NCBI GenBank assembly: GCA_022496205.1
Contig: WTXD01000005.1
Coordinates: 372,001 to 436,000, forward strand
Length of the DNA stretch: 64,000 bases
Source: Gloeopeniophorella convolvens
Taxonomy: Eukaryota > Basidiomycota > Agaricomycetes > Russulales
Direction: 5' to 3'
Shown here: positions 22,301 through 32,397 of the stretch, in pieces
Layout of the letters: every line of letters begins with the position of its first letter
Numbering within the stretch: the first letter of the stretch is position 1
Program-made: the position numbers and the translations under genes
Notes under the pieces: generated by a model
Seen by the model: only the letters and a program-made list of their open reading frames with translations
The model's database searches: none
Told to the model about the DNA's origin: nothing

Positions 22301-22781
22301 TAACAGTGGTCTTGGCATTGCTGTTCAAACGTTCATGTACTGCTATCCCACGCTTTCATTCACTTGCCGTAAGTGTCACTGGTTGCCCAGACGTGCGGTG
22401 CCTTGTTGCATGTCTCTCGCTGCAGCTGTTGCGAGCTGGCGCACGCGTTCTGAGACCTCCTACATCGGCGCGAACCCTGCGCTCCTTGGAAATTCGGATC
22501 TGACAGGAGACAGGAGGTGCCTCCAATCACAGTCATTCACCTTACTCGCATCTCGTCCCTCCGCCATCAATTGTGGCACCCACAAGAACCTGCGTGAGTG
22601 ACTCACAATCACTCCGTGTGCGTCCGTCGGCGCAACTCTGAAGAGCGAGATAAGTTCGCCAGCCTATTTCAAGATCCTTACGGCACTCGTGACATTCGCA
22701 GGACCGCCTCATTGGTGTATAAGGTATCTAGACAGGGCCCCATATGGCTGTGCAGCAATCCGAAGCATGTAGCTACAAAAA
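19362..22781. other. Long gene-poor interval between the two ICMT-like genes
   Basis: About 3.4 kb without a supported gene. The longest open frame (minus strand, 20049-20624) has no recognisable domain, overlaps open plus-strand frames and lacks splice logic. No long repeats, LTRs or transposase motifs were recognised by eye. It could be decayed mobile DNA or lineage-specific sequence. Confidence 0.4.
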
Positions 22782-23574
22782 TCAGAAGATGCCAGGAACA
22801 TAAAGGTACGGAACCTTCTTCGCGTATTCCTCCCATTCATCTGCGAACGTCTTCCTCAGTAAAACATCCTCCTTCGGCCCCCGCATGCACAGGCGTGTGC
22901 TGTAGGACACAATAAGAATCCATATAATCGTGATGATTCGTCCAAAAGCCGTGCGAACGACCTCAGCCTCGGTCCACCATGTCCCTGGGCTTGTTTCGGC
23001 GAGCGTGAGTCCGATTGAGACCATCATCATGCCGGTGTAGCTCGGGTGGCGCACGATGGAGTACGGTCCGCTCGTGATAAGCGTGTGCTTGTCCCGAATC
23101 GCCAGCTCGTAGGTGAACAGGCGCCCCAGCTCTCGATAGCAACGCATCCTGATGATTGCTCCTGAGAGTGCCAATGCAATACCAGCCAGAAACTGTGGCG
23201 AGATCCAGTTGTGCGCGACTTCGGTTCGCCCGAAAAAAAGCATGGCCTGCACCTGCCGCGACATCAAGTTTGTCGGGTGCGATTTTGCTATGGATGCGAC
23301 GATTTCGAGGAACAGCACTGAGGTTATGACTGTCTGCAAGGCAAAGTTCGCACGGTAGATGAGCGAAGCCTGCCACAACTGATGATGTGAAAAGCTGACG
23401 CACGCGGAATACATGCACCACCGATTGAACTATTCGTTCCACGAACCCAACGCGTTTCTTCCCGCCGATGGTTCGCCCCTGTTCTTCCTTGTTGGGTGGT
23501 AGGCGAGGAGGTGTGACAGCGATCAAGCTGGAGATCATAGCCGATACGAGGATGGGCAGCTTGAGGAGGGACAT
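22782..23574 (-). CDS. Isoprenylcysteine carboxyl methyltransferase-like protein, copy 2 (intact)
   Basis: An intact paralogue of the gene at 18565-19361, encoding 240 residues. Exon 1 is 23404-23574 (57 codons, start MSLLKLPILVSAMISSLIAV) and exon 2 is 22782-23333; the phase-0 intron uses donor GTGCGT. Hydrophobic segments are TVITSVLFLEIVASIA, PQFLAGIALALSGAIIRM and IITIIWILIVSYST. The catalytic C-terminal half reads RLFTYELAIRDKH, then LITSGPYSIVRHPSYTGMMM and finally FADEWEEYAKKVPYLYVPGIF. The conserved GPY-RHPSY-G and E-x-YxxKVP elements are the AdoMet- and substrate-binding signature of ICMT. The product is predicted to be an ER membrane enzyme acting on prenylated CAAX proteins. Several divergent ICMT-like genes per genome are common in mushrooms, so the substrate may not be the usual Ras/pheromone set. 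Confidence 0.85.
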
Positions 23575-26500
23575 GGTGGGGGGTCGTGGGGCAACTGACG
23601 CGAGAGAGTTCGATCCCGGCTTTAAGGCTGCGGTCAGCAGTCCGGATCCTGGAAGCTTCCCAAAGCACGAGCGCATCAGTATCTTCCTTCGTAGTTTATA
23701 TGGGCCCAAGAGTGGACTTTCTCAAGGTGATGCCACGTGCGTTAGACACTGCGGCGAGCTGCGGTCGGCGAATCCAGGATCGAGATCTTGTATATCGTTC
23801 GTAGAAGCACAGTAGACAAAATAGAGGGGGAGGTGAGAAACGTATCGACTGATATGTCCTCGGACATGCATCCTTGTGCGCATGTCGTACGTATGCGGGG
23901 ATTACCCCCTTCTGCCGCGCAGGGCCGACCCTGCAGGTGAATGGTAAGAAAAGGAAGTAGTATATCCGTCAGCACGGCAACAGGCCTGGAAACTTGGAGC
24001 AGTTACCAGGAAAGGCGGTGAACCGTGATAGGTACGTAGTGAAAGCCTGATAGGCCTGAGTTGCAAAAGCACGCTAAACCAAACATCGCAATCTCGCCTA
24101 TGCTCCAGTCCGCTTTGCCTTCGGGGCTATTTTGGGCGCAGGTGGCACAAGTCAAGTGTCAAGGTCGGTGGGTTCGGCTTCCCTGACGGAACCTGGAGGA
24201 GCATGGCTTCGGGTCGGAACCAATACAGGCCCTCGGGTGCTGGCATCCCCTGTCTTCGCACATTATGCGCTGGAGGCCGCGACACGGAAGAGATGCATCG
24301 CCCGCGCCGCTGATCATGTAGGATTCAACGTGCACATATGCGTTGAATGTTGGACGCCACGGGTATCTTACCAAGGTTCAGGAACACCGGGGGCCCACGC
24401 AGTAACCCTCTCCACGTAGTCCCACCAATTACAACATATACAGAGTTCGGCTCCACATGATGGACACTTGGGGTGCCAGTTGCGTTATCTTTGCAGGTCC
24501 CGACTAACGCCACACCGATGTACAGGAAAAGACTTCGTGGCGCAGCCTGCGCGTCAGCGAGCGTGCTGCGTGCATCGGACTCAGCTGACGCACATTGTCG
24601 AATCTTACCTCGCATGCCAAGACGTAGAGTTCATCGAAGTGATCAATGAAAGCATGCGTTCGGCGCCGAGGATGCACGAGCTCGAGCGTCCAGACGCCCG
24701 CTGACCGCGGTGGCCGAGGGCCGAGGTCTCCGTGCATTGTATCATACACAGCCATGGCCCGATTATGGCAGGGACGGCGGCGCTCAGTCGGCGTGATTCC
24801 AACAGCCAACTTCGTGACTTGACAATCGCGGGTGCGGGAGAACACAGTCTGGTGAGAAAACTATGGTGACCAGTGCGGCTTAAGCCTGTCAGATGGAAAG
24901 CGAACGTGTGCTGTCCTAAGTCAGTCTCAGTCGAACATGTGCTGTCTCCCCCGGGCCGGGCTTTCTACAGGCGGCCCGCCGGCTACTTCCGAGCCCGAGA
25001 AGACCACGCCGTAGATCGCCGGGCACGACAGCAGTCGGCACTGGACATTCGCAACGACCACCATGGTATAAACTTCGACGGAGAACGCCACGAGGCTTCT
25101 TCCAGACAGCCCCACACTTCTTTCCCTACCCTTCCATTCATCTAGGTATGCCGTTGGAGGCGTCGGATGGCTCGGGAGGGCGTGTGGCGTACTCAGGTAA
25201 CCCAAACTGATAGATTCAATGAAGAGCGCCGAACGCAGCGTCAATCGCAAGCTGGTGCGAAGTTCGCCTCCATGTTTGTTGGGCCTCGGAAGAACTCTGG
25301 ATAAGGGCTCCCACCGTCGGGTTCTATCCTGTAGACCGCCGGTCGGAAGAGCTTCCCATATGCGTCCTACGTATCGTGAGAGTTTTCGTCTACTACACAG
25401 CTGGTGGCCTCAGCGTAATTACGCGTCGTACAGAATCACCAATATGCCTACGGGAGCTATGAAATCGTGAAGGAACACCCCACAGCTTCGGCGTGTGGGT
25501 TTCCGTATCATAGATGATTTACTGAACAAGCCACTCGAAGGCCACCAGTTGCTGCGGGCACGCGGTTTCTCACAGAGCCATGCAATAGTCCTCAAGCTTC
25601 GTGAGCATTATGCGAAGTAGTCACGGCCTGGAGGTGGCGAACAATGATTATCAAGTTCCAGGAACCCGAGCTACTGTACGTAGGTGTGCATCGCGCGGAT
25701 TTCTGTCTCACAGCACCTGCGGCTGTCTTGCCACAGTGAGATTGTCACAAAAGCCTGTCATGAAATCCAATCTCATAATGATTCCTTCGGGTGAGAAGAC
25801 AAGCTGTCGGCCCGCGAGGGACTCGCTGAGTCCGTGCTCATTATGGCTTCCCTGAATAAGAACAGATACAAGGATGTCGGAACCCTCCTTTAGGGCCTGG
25901 TCATACGTTCCGGGGGGCGCATGTTTCTAGGGGGCGCATATTTCTACGGTGAGGAGTGACAATTTATGTGTTGCCGCGCAATGAAAAGCCTGTCCCATGT
26001 CCGTCCATTGTCTTGGGCCTGGTGAAAATGCAATAATGCCATTATGTTGGGCGTTGTACTGTAGGCCTTGCCGCACATCTGCGCTCTCAATCCGATGTCG
26101 AGTCGTTCAATCTTGCGTGGTGGGGCCAGGATAACAGGTGATGTACTCTGAAGAGTTAAGGGCACTTATCATTGAGCGATGGGACGTCCTCTTTCCTCAT
26201 GACCGTCTCAGGTGGTGAAAGAAGAAAAAAAGGAACTCTCGACGGGATGTCAGATTTTTATCAGATCTACAGTCGTTTGAAGGAGGAACGGGTAGTGGCC
26301 TCGCTCTCCCCGACAACGAAACCACATACCTGGATATGCCGAGACATCAGTCACGATCCGACGCAATTAATCATGTTTCAGGGGTATGAGCGGCTCCCTG
26401 TGCTACGAGACTCCCTTACAGAACGCGGATACGACATATCTCCGGGACGACTGCTCGAAATACCCCTGATGCTCTGTTATCATGCATGATTTGATATATA

Positions 26501-27261
26501 TACAGCAATGCGATATCAAGAAAGCGACTCCACATATCGGCCCATAAGCAAGCCTGAAACGCATACAAGTACACACCGGATGGCAGCATGCCAGGTTGCA
26601 GCCGAACCAACAAGAGGGGGTCTAAGGAGCGAACCGCGGTACGCTTCCTCGTCGCCGGTGCCCACCAGCGCTGATACCGGCACCTGTGCAGAAAATGCCA
26701 AAGCGCTGTGTCCTGCGAGGTGCCAGAACAGAGGGGGCGACCTCAGGCTGGTTCTCGCTCTCGAGCTCCACACGCGGCAGCGGTAAGGACCGCGGGATTC
26801 GCGTGCGAGCCATCCGGACAGCTCCGGGGCTCGCACCATTGTCGACCCTTAGCAGCGGCCGGCCTCGTGCCGCAGCGGAGGGAGAAGGCTGTTGAAAACG
26901 GCGAGGCAACGAGGGTGGCGCTGCATTGCAGGCAGTCGTCAGGCACCAGTTTGGCGATGAGGACAGGGCACTGCTTCTGCGGTGCTACGTACGTGGCATG
27001 AGCTCTTCTGGCGGTCGTGCTGGCCGCGCCAACTCATAGTGTCGGCGGGTATCAGCATTTGTGGGAAGCGCCGCCGCCTGCAATGGCGGCGACGGCGTCA
27101 TGTCCGTATTCGGAGATCCAGGTGCAGAAGAAGACGATGCAGATGACGAGTCGCCACGACGGATCACGAGCCAGGTCGAAAGAGGCATCAACAGCCGGCT
27201 AACGCGGTCTGTGGCCGCGTGTGAGCGGCGGGACGAATGTGGCCTATAGGACGAGTATCAC
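23575..27261. other. Long gene-poor interval, nothing firmly recognised
   Basis: About 3.7 kb. Most frames are broken by frequent stops. One protein-like stretch on the plus strand (about 25488-25620) reads RRVGFRIIDDLLNKPLEGHQ followed by LLRARGFSQSHAIVLKLREH before a TAG. It follows a possible acceptor CCACAG and could be a terminal exon, but I find no upstream exons. The minus-strand frames at 26622-26909 and 26985-27191 may be 3' exons of the gene starting at 27718, without proof. Confidence 0.35.
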
Positions 27262-27718
27262 CTTTGAGATTGTCACCGTCAATGATGACTTCCTGGCGAT
27301 CCCGGAGCGCCCGCAGGATGTCAAAATAGAGGGATTTGTAGTTCTCTAGGGCCGGACTGCAAGACGTAAATAGATGCAGTTTAACTCCGGCGCGAGTAAG
27401 GGTCGTTCGTGAGATCTGAAACAAAAACGAGGTTCATCAATCCACCGCACGGACACAGCGAGGATTAGGTATGTCAGTAATGGATTTACCTCGACAAGTG
27501 TCACAATCTAACAGGTAGCATTATCGGTGAGCATCGGTGGAAATGCGGATGAGACTGGAGGCTACCTTTCTGTTGTGTCGCTGCAGAATTTCGGAGTTGA
27601 GACGACGAACGATACCCAGAAGTTCCTGAGCTGCTGATATAAAAAGATGCAAGGAGCCGAGACGGCGAGCAAGATCGCCCGCCTGCTGTCTTAAATCTAC
27701 TACTGTATCAACGGACAT
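27262..27718 (-). CDS. Hypothetical protein, 5' exons (3' part unresolved)
   Basis: Three consecutive exons on the minus strand join cleanly. Exon 1 (27566-27718) starts MSVDTVVDLRQQAGDLARRL and includes a helical segment FISAAQELLGIVRRLNSEIL. A tiny 18-nt exon (27490-27507) reads IVTLVE. Exon 3 (27262-27415) reads ISRTTLTRAGVKLHLF and later YKSLYFDILRALRDRQEVII. All three introns have GT/AG ends, and the first two preserve the frame, which is unlikely by chance. The predicted N-terminus is strongly helical and may form a coiled coil. I do not recognise the family. The continuation past donor 27261 was not resolved; candidate downstream frames are at 26985-27191 and 26622-26909. It is transcribed divergently from MCM10. 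Confidence 0.45.
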
Positions 27719-28214
27719 GAGAAGAGAAAAGGGGGTCGGAAAATAGGGAGATGGTGGACGGGAGGAAGAGCGGTGTGGCGTAGAATGCGGGAGAAATTTG
27801 GGGTGCGCGGGAGGCGCACGGCAGGCCTATAATGAATGTGGGCCCGGAATAAAAGCATCTGTAGTCAGAGTACTGGATCCAACTTGGCGGCGCAGCCAAC
27901 ACGGTATGTTCCGGAACTTTCCACCCAGTGTAGCACTGTTTCATCCCCGTGGGCCCGGCCAAGTCATTCAACGGGTCCGTGCGGGGTTGTAGGCGTGGTA
28001 CACAGCTGTCGTGATCCCCCGTGTCCTAGGAGACCTACTCATAGAATCGCCTATCGAACTTTTCTGCTAGAACACGACCCTCTCCCGCAGCTGGTAGCAG
28101 AGGACAATACAAATAGAAGCATCGGTCGTCCGTTCGTCCTTTTTTTCGGCGGCGAGTTCGCTGAGTGTCGGCACCTTCCGGGACGAAGGCCGGTCGTTGA
28201 CACACGAGCAAAAC

Positions 28215-28231
28215 ACGCGTAAATAACGCGT
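28215..28231. promoter_or_regulatory. Two ACGCGT (MCB-like) hexamers upstream of MCM10
   Basis: ACGCGT occurs at 28215-28220 and 28226-28231, about 95-110 bp before the MCM10 ATG. ACGCGT is the MluI cell-cycle box bound by the fungal MBF complex, which drives G1/S genes. Two copies within 17 bp upstream of a replication gene fit that role. Binding is inferred, not shown. The rest of 27719-28325 contains no other recognised element. Confidence 0.55.
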
Positions 28232-28325
28232 CCGCGACACCACAGCCGCCGTCGCGTGGCACATCGCTTCTGGCGGACAGCACGTTGGCAAACTGACCGC
28301 TGTGTACAGGTAGACTCATTTCGAG

Positions 28326-30897
28326 ATGGAATCTTCAGCCAGCAGGCAGCAACAGGAGCTGCAACGGCAAGAGGTCATCCGGAGGCAGATTGCCCAACTT
28401 CAGGCCCAGCTTGCAGATCCGAATGCAGCTTCATACCTCTCCGAAGATGCTTCTGGCCTAGACGAAACCAAGAGAAAACGTCTTAACGCAAACGTGCTGG
28501 CCCCAGCCAGCCCCGAGCGCAGTGCGGCGCCTATTTTCCTCTAGCGGTGGGTGTGACTCACACAGCACGCAGAGAAACGGAGGATCAGTCCCACTGCACC
28601 GCCCCAAAGTGCCAACGAGGCCCACAACAGGCACAAGGGCCGTGCGCAGCCTAGTCAGTATGATGCAGGCATACACTCAGAAACTTCCGGCACTGTGTCA
28701 CAACAGCAAGGGCCGTCGAATGTATTGTCTAGACTGTCTGCTCTCTCGAAGCGCGCACCGTCACCGACCGCGCCGGATGTATCCATGCGCACGTCCTCAT
28801 TCGCCGATAAGGCAAGGTCAGTGCTTCGACGGCAGTAGACCGTTTCGGAAGTCGCTACAAACTTACTCGTCCCTCGCTACAGCACAACCACAGCGCCACA
28901 AGCACCGGCGCGTGACAGCGATCTCACATTAATCGAAGACCTTGAGCCTGGGCCTTACGAGCACAAGGCACCCTTCGATGACCCACTATTCAAGTGTCTC
29001 GAGCCACATTCTGGGATCCGCTTAGCGTATGTTTCAGACACATCGCAGAAGCCGTGCCAATCAATGACGGAGAAATTCATAGCTCCCGCACGCTCCCGTA
29101 TGACGACCTGCAGGAATACATGGCAGGGCGGCACTACATCTCGCCTTCAAAGCTGTACTCTGTCGTACGCACGCAGCCTGGTGTCGGTGCGCGATCGCAG
29201 GTGTTTGACGTTCCCGTCATCGGGGACTGGGTGACCATCGCAGTCGTCGCCGAGCGCAGCCCTATTCGCGTCAGCCGCGCGCCAGTCACCTTTGGACAAG
29301 GCGAGGAGCGCGATGCTGATGACCCTGACCCTGCCCCTGCCACCGCCGCACCCCCGGGGAAAAAACTAAAGCCGGGGAACAATGACCCACCGCCTCGCGC
29401 CGGGCGCAAATACGTGAACCTGACGCTGGTCGACTTTGGTGCCGGCGGCAAGAAAGGCACCTCGCGCGGAGATGCAGCGCTTTCCTTGTTGCTCTTCGAA
29501 TCGGATTCCTTCGATACATTGTCAAAAGGCGATGGTACGCTGCCGACCAAAATTTACAAGGGAGGAAGTCGCGGTGCTTTCGAGACAATGGCAAAGCTAC
29601 GCGAGGGCAGTGTAATCGCGCTTCTCAATCCACGGGTACTCAAGCCTCTCCAGGTTAGCGTCGCGCTTTACGCCGCCCTTCTCCGCTAACTTAGGCTTTC
29701 CAAGAAACCCGGCGCTCCGAATGTTCTCGCTCTCACACCCGAGAGCGCAGACTCCGTAGCCCTCATTGGTACCGCACGAGACCTAGGCATGTGCAGCGTC
29801 GTGAAACGCGACGGCAAGGCCTGTGGCAGTTGGTGTGACAAGCGCGTCAGTGACGTTTGTGAGTACCACGTGCAGCACGCCGTCGAGCGCCGTCGTGCGG
29901 GGCGCGCTGAGTTCTCCGCTGGGTGGGTACCGCACTAGCCACGCTGCGGCCCCCGCCTCGTTTGCTGAGCGTGGCCTTCTAGAACATCAGGCATGACCGC
30001 GGGGTCTGGCTCCCAGAAGCGCAAGTCTGCGTATGACCCGCAACGCAAGTGGGGTCTGGCCCCTGCTGAGGGATCCACCGTGCCTGCGGCTGCCGAAGGT
30101 GCGACATACGTCGTGGCGGGTCATGTCGTGGCGGGCGGCAAACGCGACCTATTCATCAACGAGACCGTTGGTCGGGAAGCCCAGGCACGAGCCGCACGTC
30201 TGGCCGGCGGCCGCGATGCGGACGACGCCCTCAAACGCCTACTCGCGCGTGATAAAGAGGGCATGAAGGCCGTGCGAGAGGCGCGGCGATTCGCCAAGCA
30301 GGCGAAAGCAAAGGCCGCGGCGGAAGGAAAATCGTCCGGGAAGGCACCGAGTAAAGGGAGCCACGAAGCGGACGAGGACGACAGTGACAGCTACTTGAGT
30401 GGGGCCGAGAAGGACAGTGATGAGCCGACAGCGCGCACGGACAAACCGACGAAGAACGCATATTCGGCGGAAGTCATCAAGCGGTTGGGGTTCGACCCCA
30501 CGCTCAAACCCGGCGGACGGAAGAGAGGCAGCGATGCACAAGGCGTCCACTCAAAGGTATGTAGTGCGCGCATTGGCGCTTAGTCGGATTTTGCTGACAG
30601 CTGCGTGGAACCCCAACATAGTTGGCGGAGCTCGCATCTCGTCGCCCACTAGATAAAATCAGCTTGGGTCCCCGGCCAGGCGCGCGCGTGCGTTCAGTTG
30701 TCTCCGCGCCAAAGGCGGTTCAAGGCAGGTCCCCAGTCGGTACCGAGGAAAAGCAGGCATTGGTTGACCTCGAGGACGAAGACGACGATCTGGAGACCTT
30801 TGAGAGGGAGGCTTTCGGTAAGACGCTTGAAGGCCGCGAGATGGTGGACTTAGATTGCAGCGACGATGACTTCATAGTCGAGGCCCCAGCATCATAG
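28326..30897 (+). CDS. MCM10: DNA replication factor MCM10
   Basis: A scaffold protein that activates the CMG helicase and binds DNA polymerase alpha and DNA at the replication fork. Seven exons (28326-28521, 28573-28834, 28883-29026, 29083-29653, about 29695-29922, 29983-30556, 30622-30897) give about 746 residues. A Gln-rich coiled coil opens the protein. The conserved OB-fold domain follows (FKCLEPHSGIRL, YISPSKLYSVVR, VIGDWVTIAVVAERSPIRVS, KYVNLTLVDFG, GSRGAFETMAKLREGSVIAL). Next is the CCCH zinc finger, with Cys residues in LGMCSVVKRDGKACGSWC and CEYHVQHAVERRRAGR. The tail ends EAFGKTLEGREMVDLDCSDD. One junction is irregular: after KPLQ (29653) the acceptor AG at 29693-29694 leaves one base too many before LSKKPGAPNVLAL. 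This could be a sequence error or an unrecognised splice. Otherwise phases agree. The ATG at 28326 begins the coiled coil. Confidence 0.92.
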
Positions 30898-31540
30898 ACT
30901 CATAGATCGACAAGGCATTGTACATTATACGCACTTCACTCACAGTCTACGGCGGATTTGCGACAAGGGGGATGAGGCGGTCGAGACCTCGATTCGAGGG
31001 ATGCAATTGGACAGATCTGATAGGTCACGGTATATACGTCAACTGCCTGATTCGGCCAGAAGCCGATCTGTCCATGTCATCAGCTGACATCCTGTCAACA
31101 TTGTCGACAGATCTGCGATCTTGTCATTTGTCTTCGATATAGTTCAAACCACGATACTTGTTGAAGAGACCGCAATTGTGCATATGTGTCGGGCATGTTC
31201 TCGCACATCTACGGCTTGTAGGAATTGCGGAACATGAGGACATGAGTGACAAACTCAAGTCGGCGTTTGACATGTGTACTATGAGGTCAGAAATAGGCCT
31301 AGTGAACTTCGTTCATGATCAGATCCGAGTTGAGCTTCACTGCGAGAGGTGGCGCGTGACGCGTGCGGGGTAGACACATGGCACCGCGCCAGGGCTCCAC
31401 AGGCCCCATGGTAAAGTGACCGGTGATCACCCTGCACAATTTAACACAAACCTCTGAGGCACATCTCCAGCGTGATTCGAACTTCGCCTCACCACTTGCA
31501 TCGTCCGTCCATCATCCCCACCAGTCCCGCCCCGCCCAGC
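30898..31540. other. Intergenic after MCM10
   Basis: About 640 bp with many stops. It holds the 3' flank of MCM10 and the promoter of the small membrane protein. No gene is seen. Confidence 0.5.
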
Positions 31541-32014
31541 ATGAACGAACGCGTGCACCCGCTCCCGCAGCCGCTGTGGAATATCACCCTTGCGTCGCTT
31601 GGCGTATCCGTGCCCATCCTCGTCCTCTCCTTCATCGACCTCGGCACCGTCTCGTTCTTCCTCAACCTCACCGCATCAGCCCTCACCATCCTCCACGATG
31701 CGACACTCATCCGCATGGCGCGCCGCGCCGCGCCGACCATAACGCCGGACTACTTCGACCCCGCCGCATCGGGCTTCAACATCTGCATGCTGCTCGCTTG
31801 CGCAGGGATGTATGCCATCGGCTTCGGCATGACCGTCTTCACTGCTTTTTTCGCCGAGCGAGGCGACATCAGCTGGTCCACCGGCACAGGGATGGGGACC
31901 ATCGTCGCTCAGGCGGTTTTGGCGCCCGTTGCCGCGGCCTTGCTCCTGCTGGCGGCTGTTTACAGCTTCCGTATGCGCAGATTTGGCTCGCCGCATACCT
32001 ATGGACAGTTCTGA
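31541..32014 (+). CDS. Small four-helix membrane protein, function unknown
   Basis: An intronless frame of 157 residues starting at ATG 31541; an in-frame ATG at 31472 lies in the presumed leader. Four hydrophobic segments are clear: ITLASLGVSVPILVLSFIDL, VSFFLNLTASALTIL, MLLACAGMYAIGFGMTVFTA and IVAQAVLAPVAAALLLLAAV. A short basic, His-containing tail (RMRRFGSPHTYGQF) follows. The spacing resembles small fungal tetraspan proteins of the MARVEL/Sur7-like type, but no diagnostic residue was found, so no function is claimed. A second plus-strand frame (31423-32025) overlaps it and is Arg/His-rich, as expected from a shifted reading of a membrane protein gene. Confidence 0.6.
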   Translation: MNERVHPLPQPLWNITLASLGVSVPILVLSFIDLGTVSFFLNLTASALTILHDATLIRMARRAAPTITPDYFDPAASGFNICMLLACAGMYAIGFGMTVFTAFFAERGDISWSTGTGMGTIVAQAVLAPVAAALLLLAAVYSFRMRRFGSPHTYGQF

Positions 32015-32397
32015 GAGGTAGGTAACCTTATCCTCCCTCTTCAAATGACGACGCTTAAGGGATCGTAGAGTTTGGCCAGTCGGACAGTCAATTCGCCGCG
32101 GTTGCGATGTTTAAATTCTTTATTGCTTATAATAGTTGTTTTGATACCTCGCGTACGCGGCGTCGGTTCGAAGTGCAAGAGAAAGCTATTCTGCAGAGCT
32201 TCCCCAACGACAGAAGTCTACATTGAAGATGTCGTGAAACGAAGATACCCCTTGAGCCCAAGATACAGTACGAAGAAAACGTTGGGGGGATGAGAATGCA
32301 ACACAAGGCAAAGGGCAATATTGCGCGTAGCAGAAATATCGTAACAGACATGATCACGACCACTCACCCATCCATCCGTCTATATCAGCAACATCAA
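32015..32397. other. Convergent 3' intergenic region
   Basis: About 380 bp between the small membrane gene (+) and the RasGEF gene (-). AT-rich patches are present (around 32110-32150). No gene is seen. Confidence 0.5.

Noticed and set aside
19362..27261. Possible transposon in the gene-poor interval
   Set aside because: No reverse transcriptase, transposase, LTR or terminal inverted repeat was recognised by eye; a self-alignment and library search would be needed.
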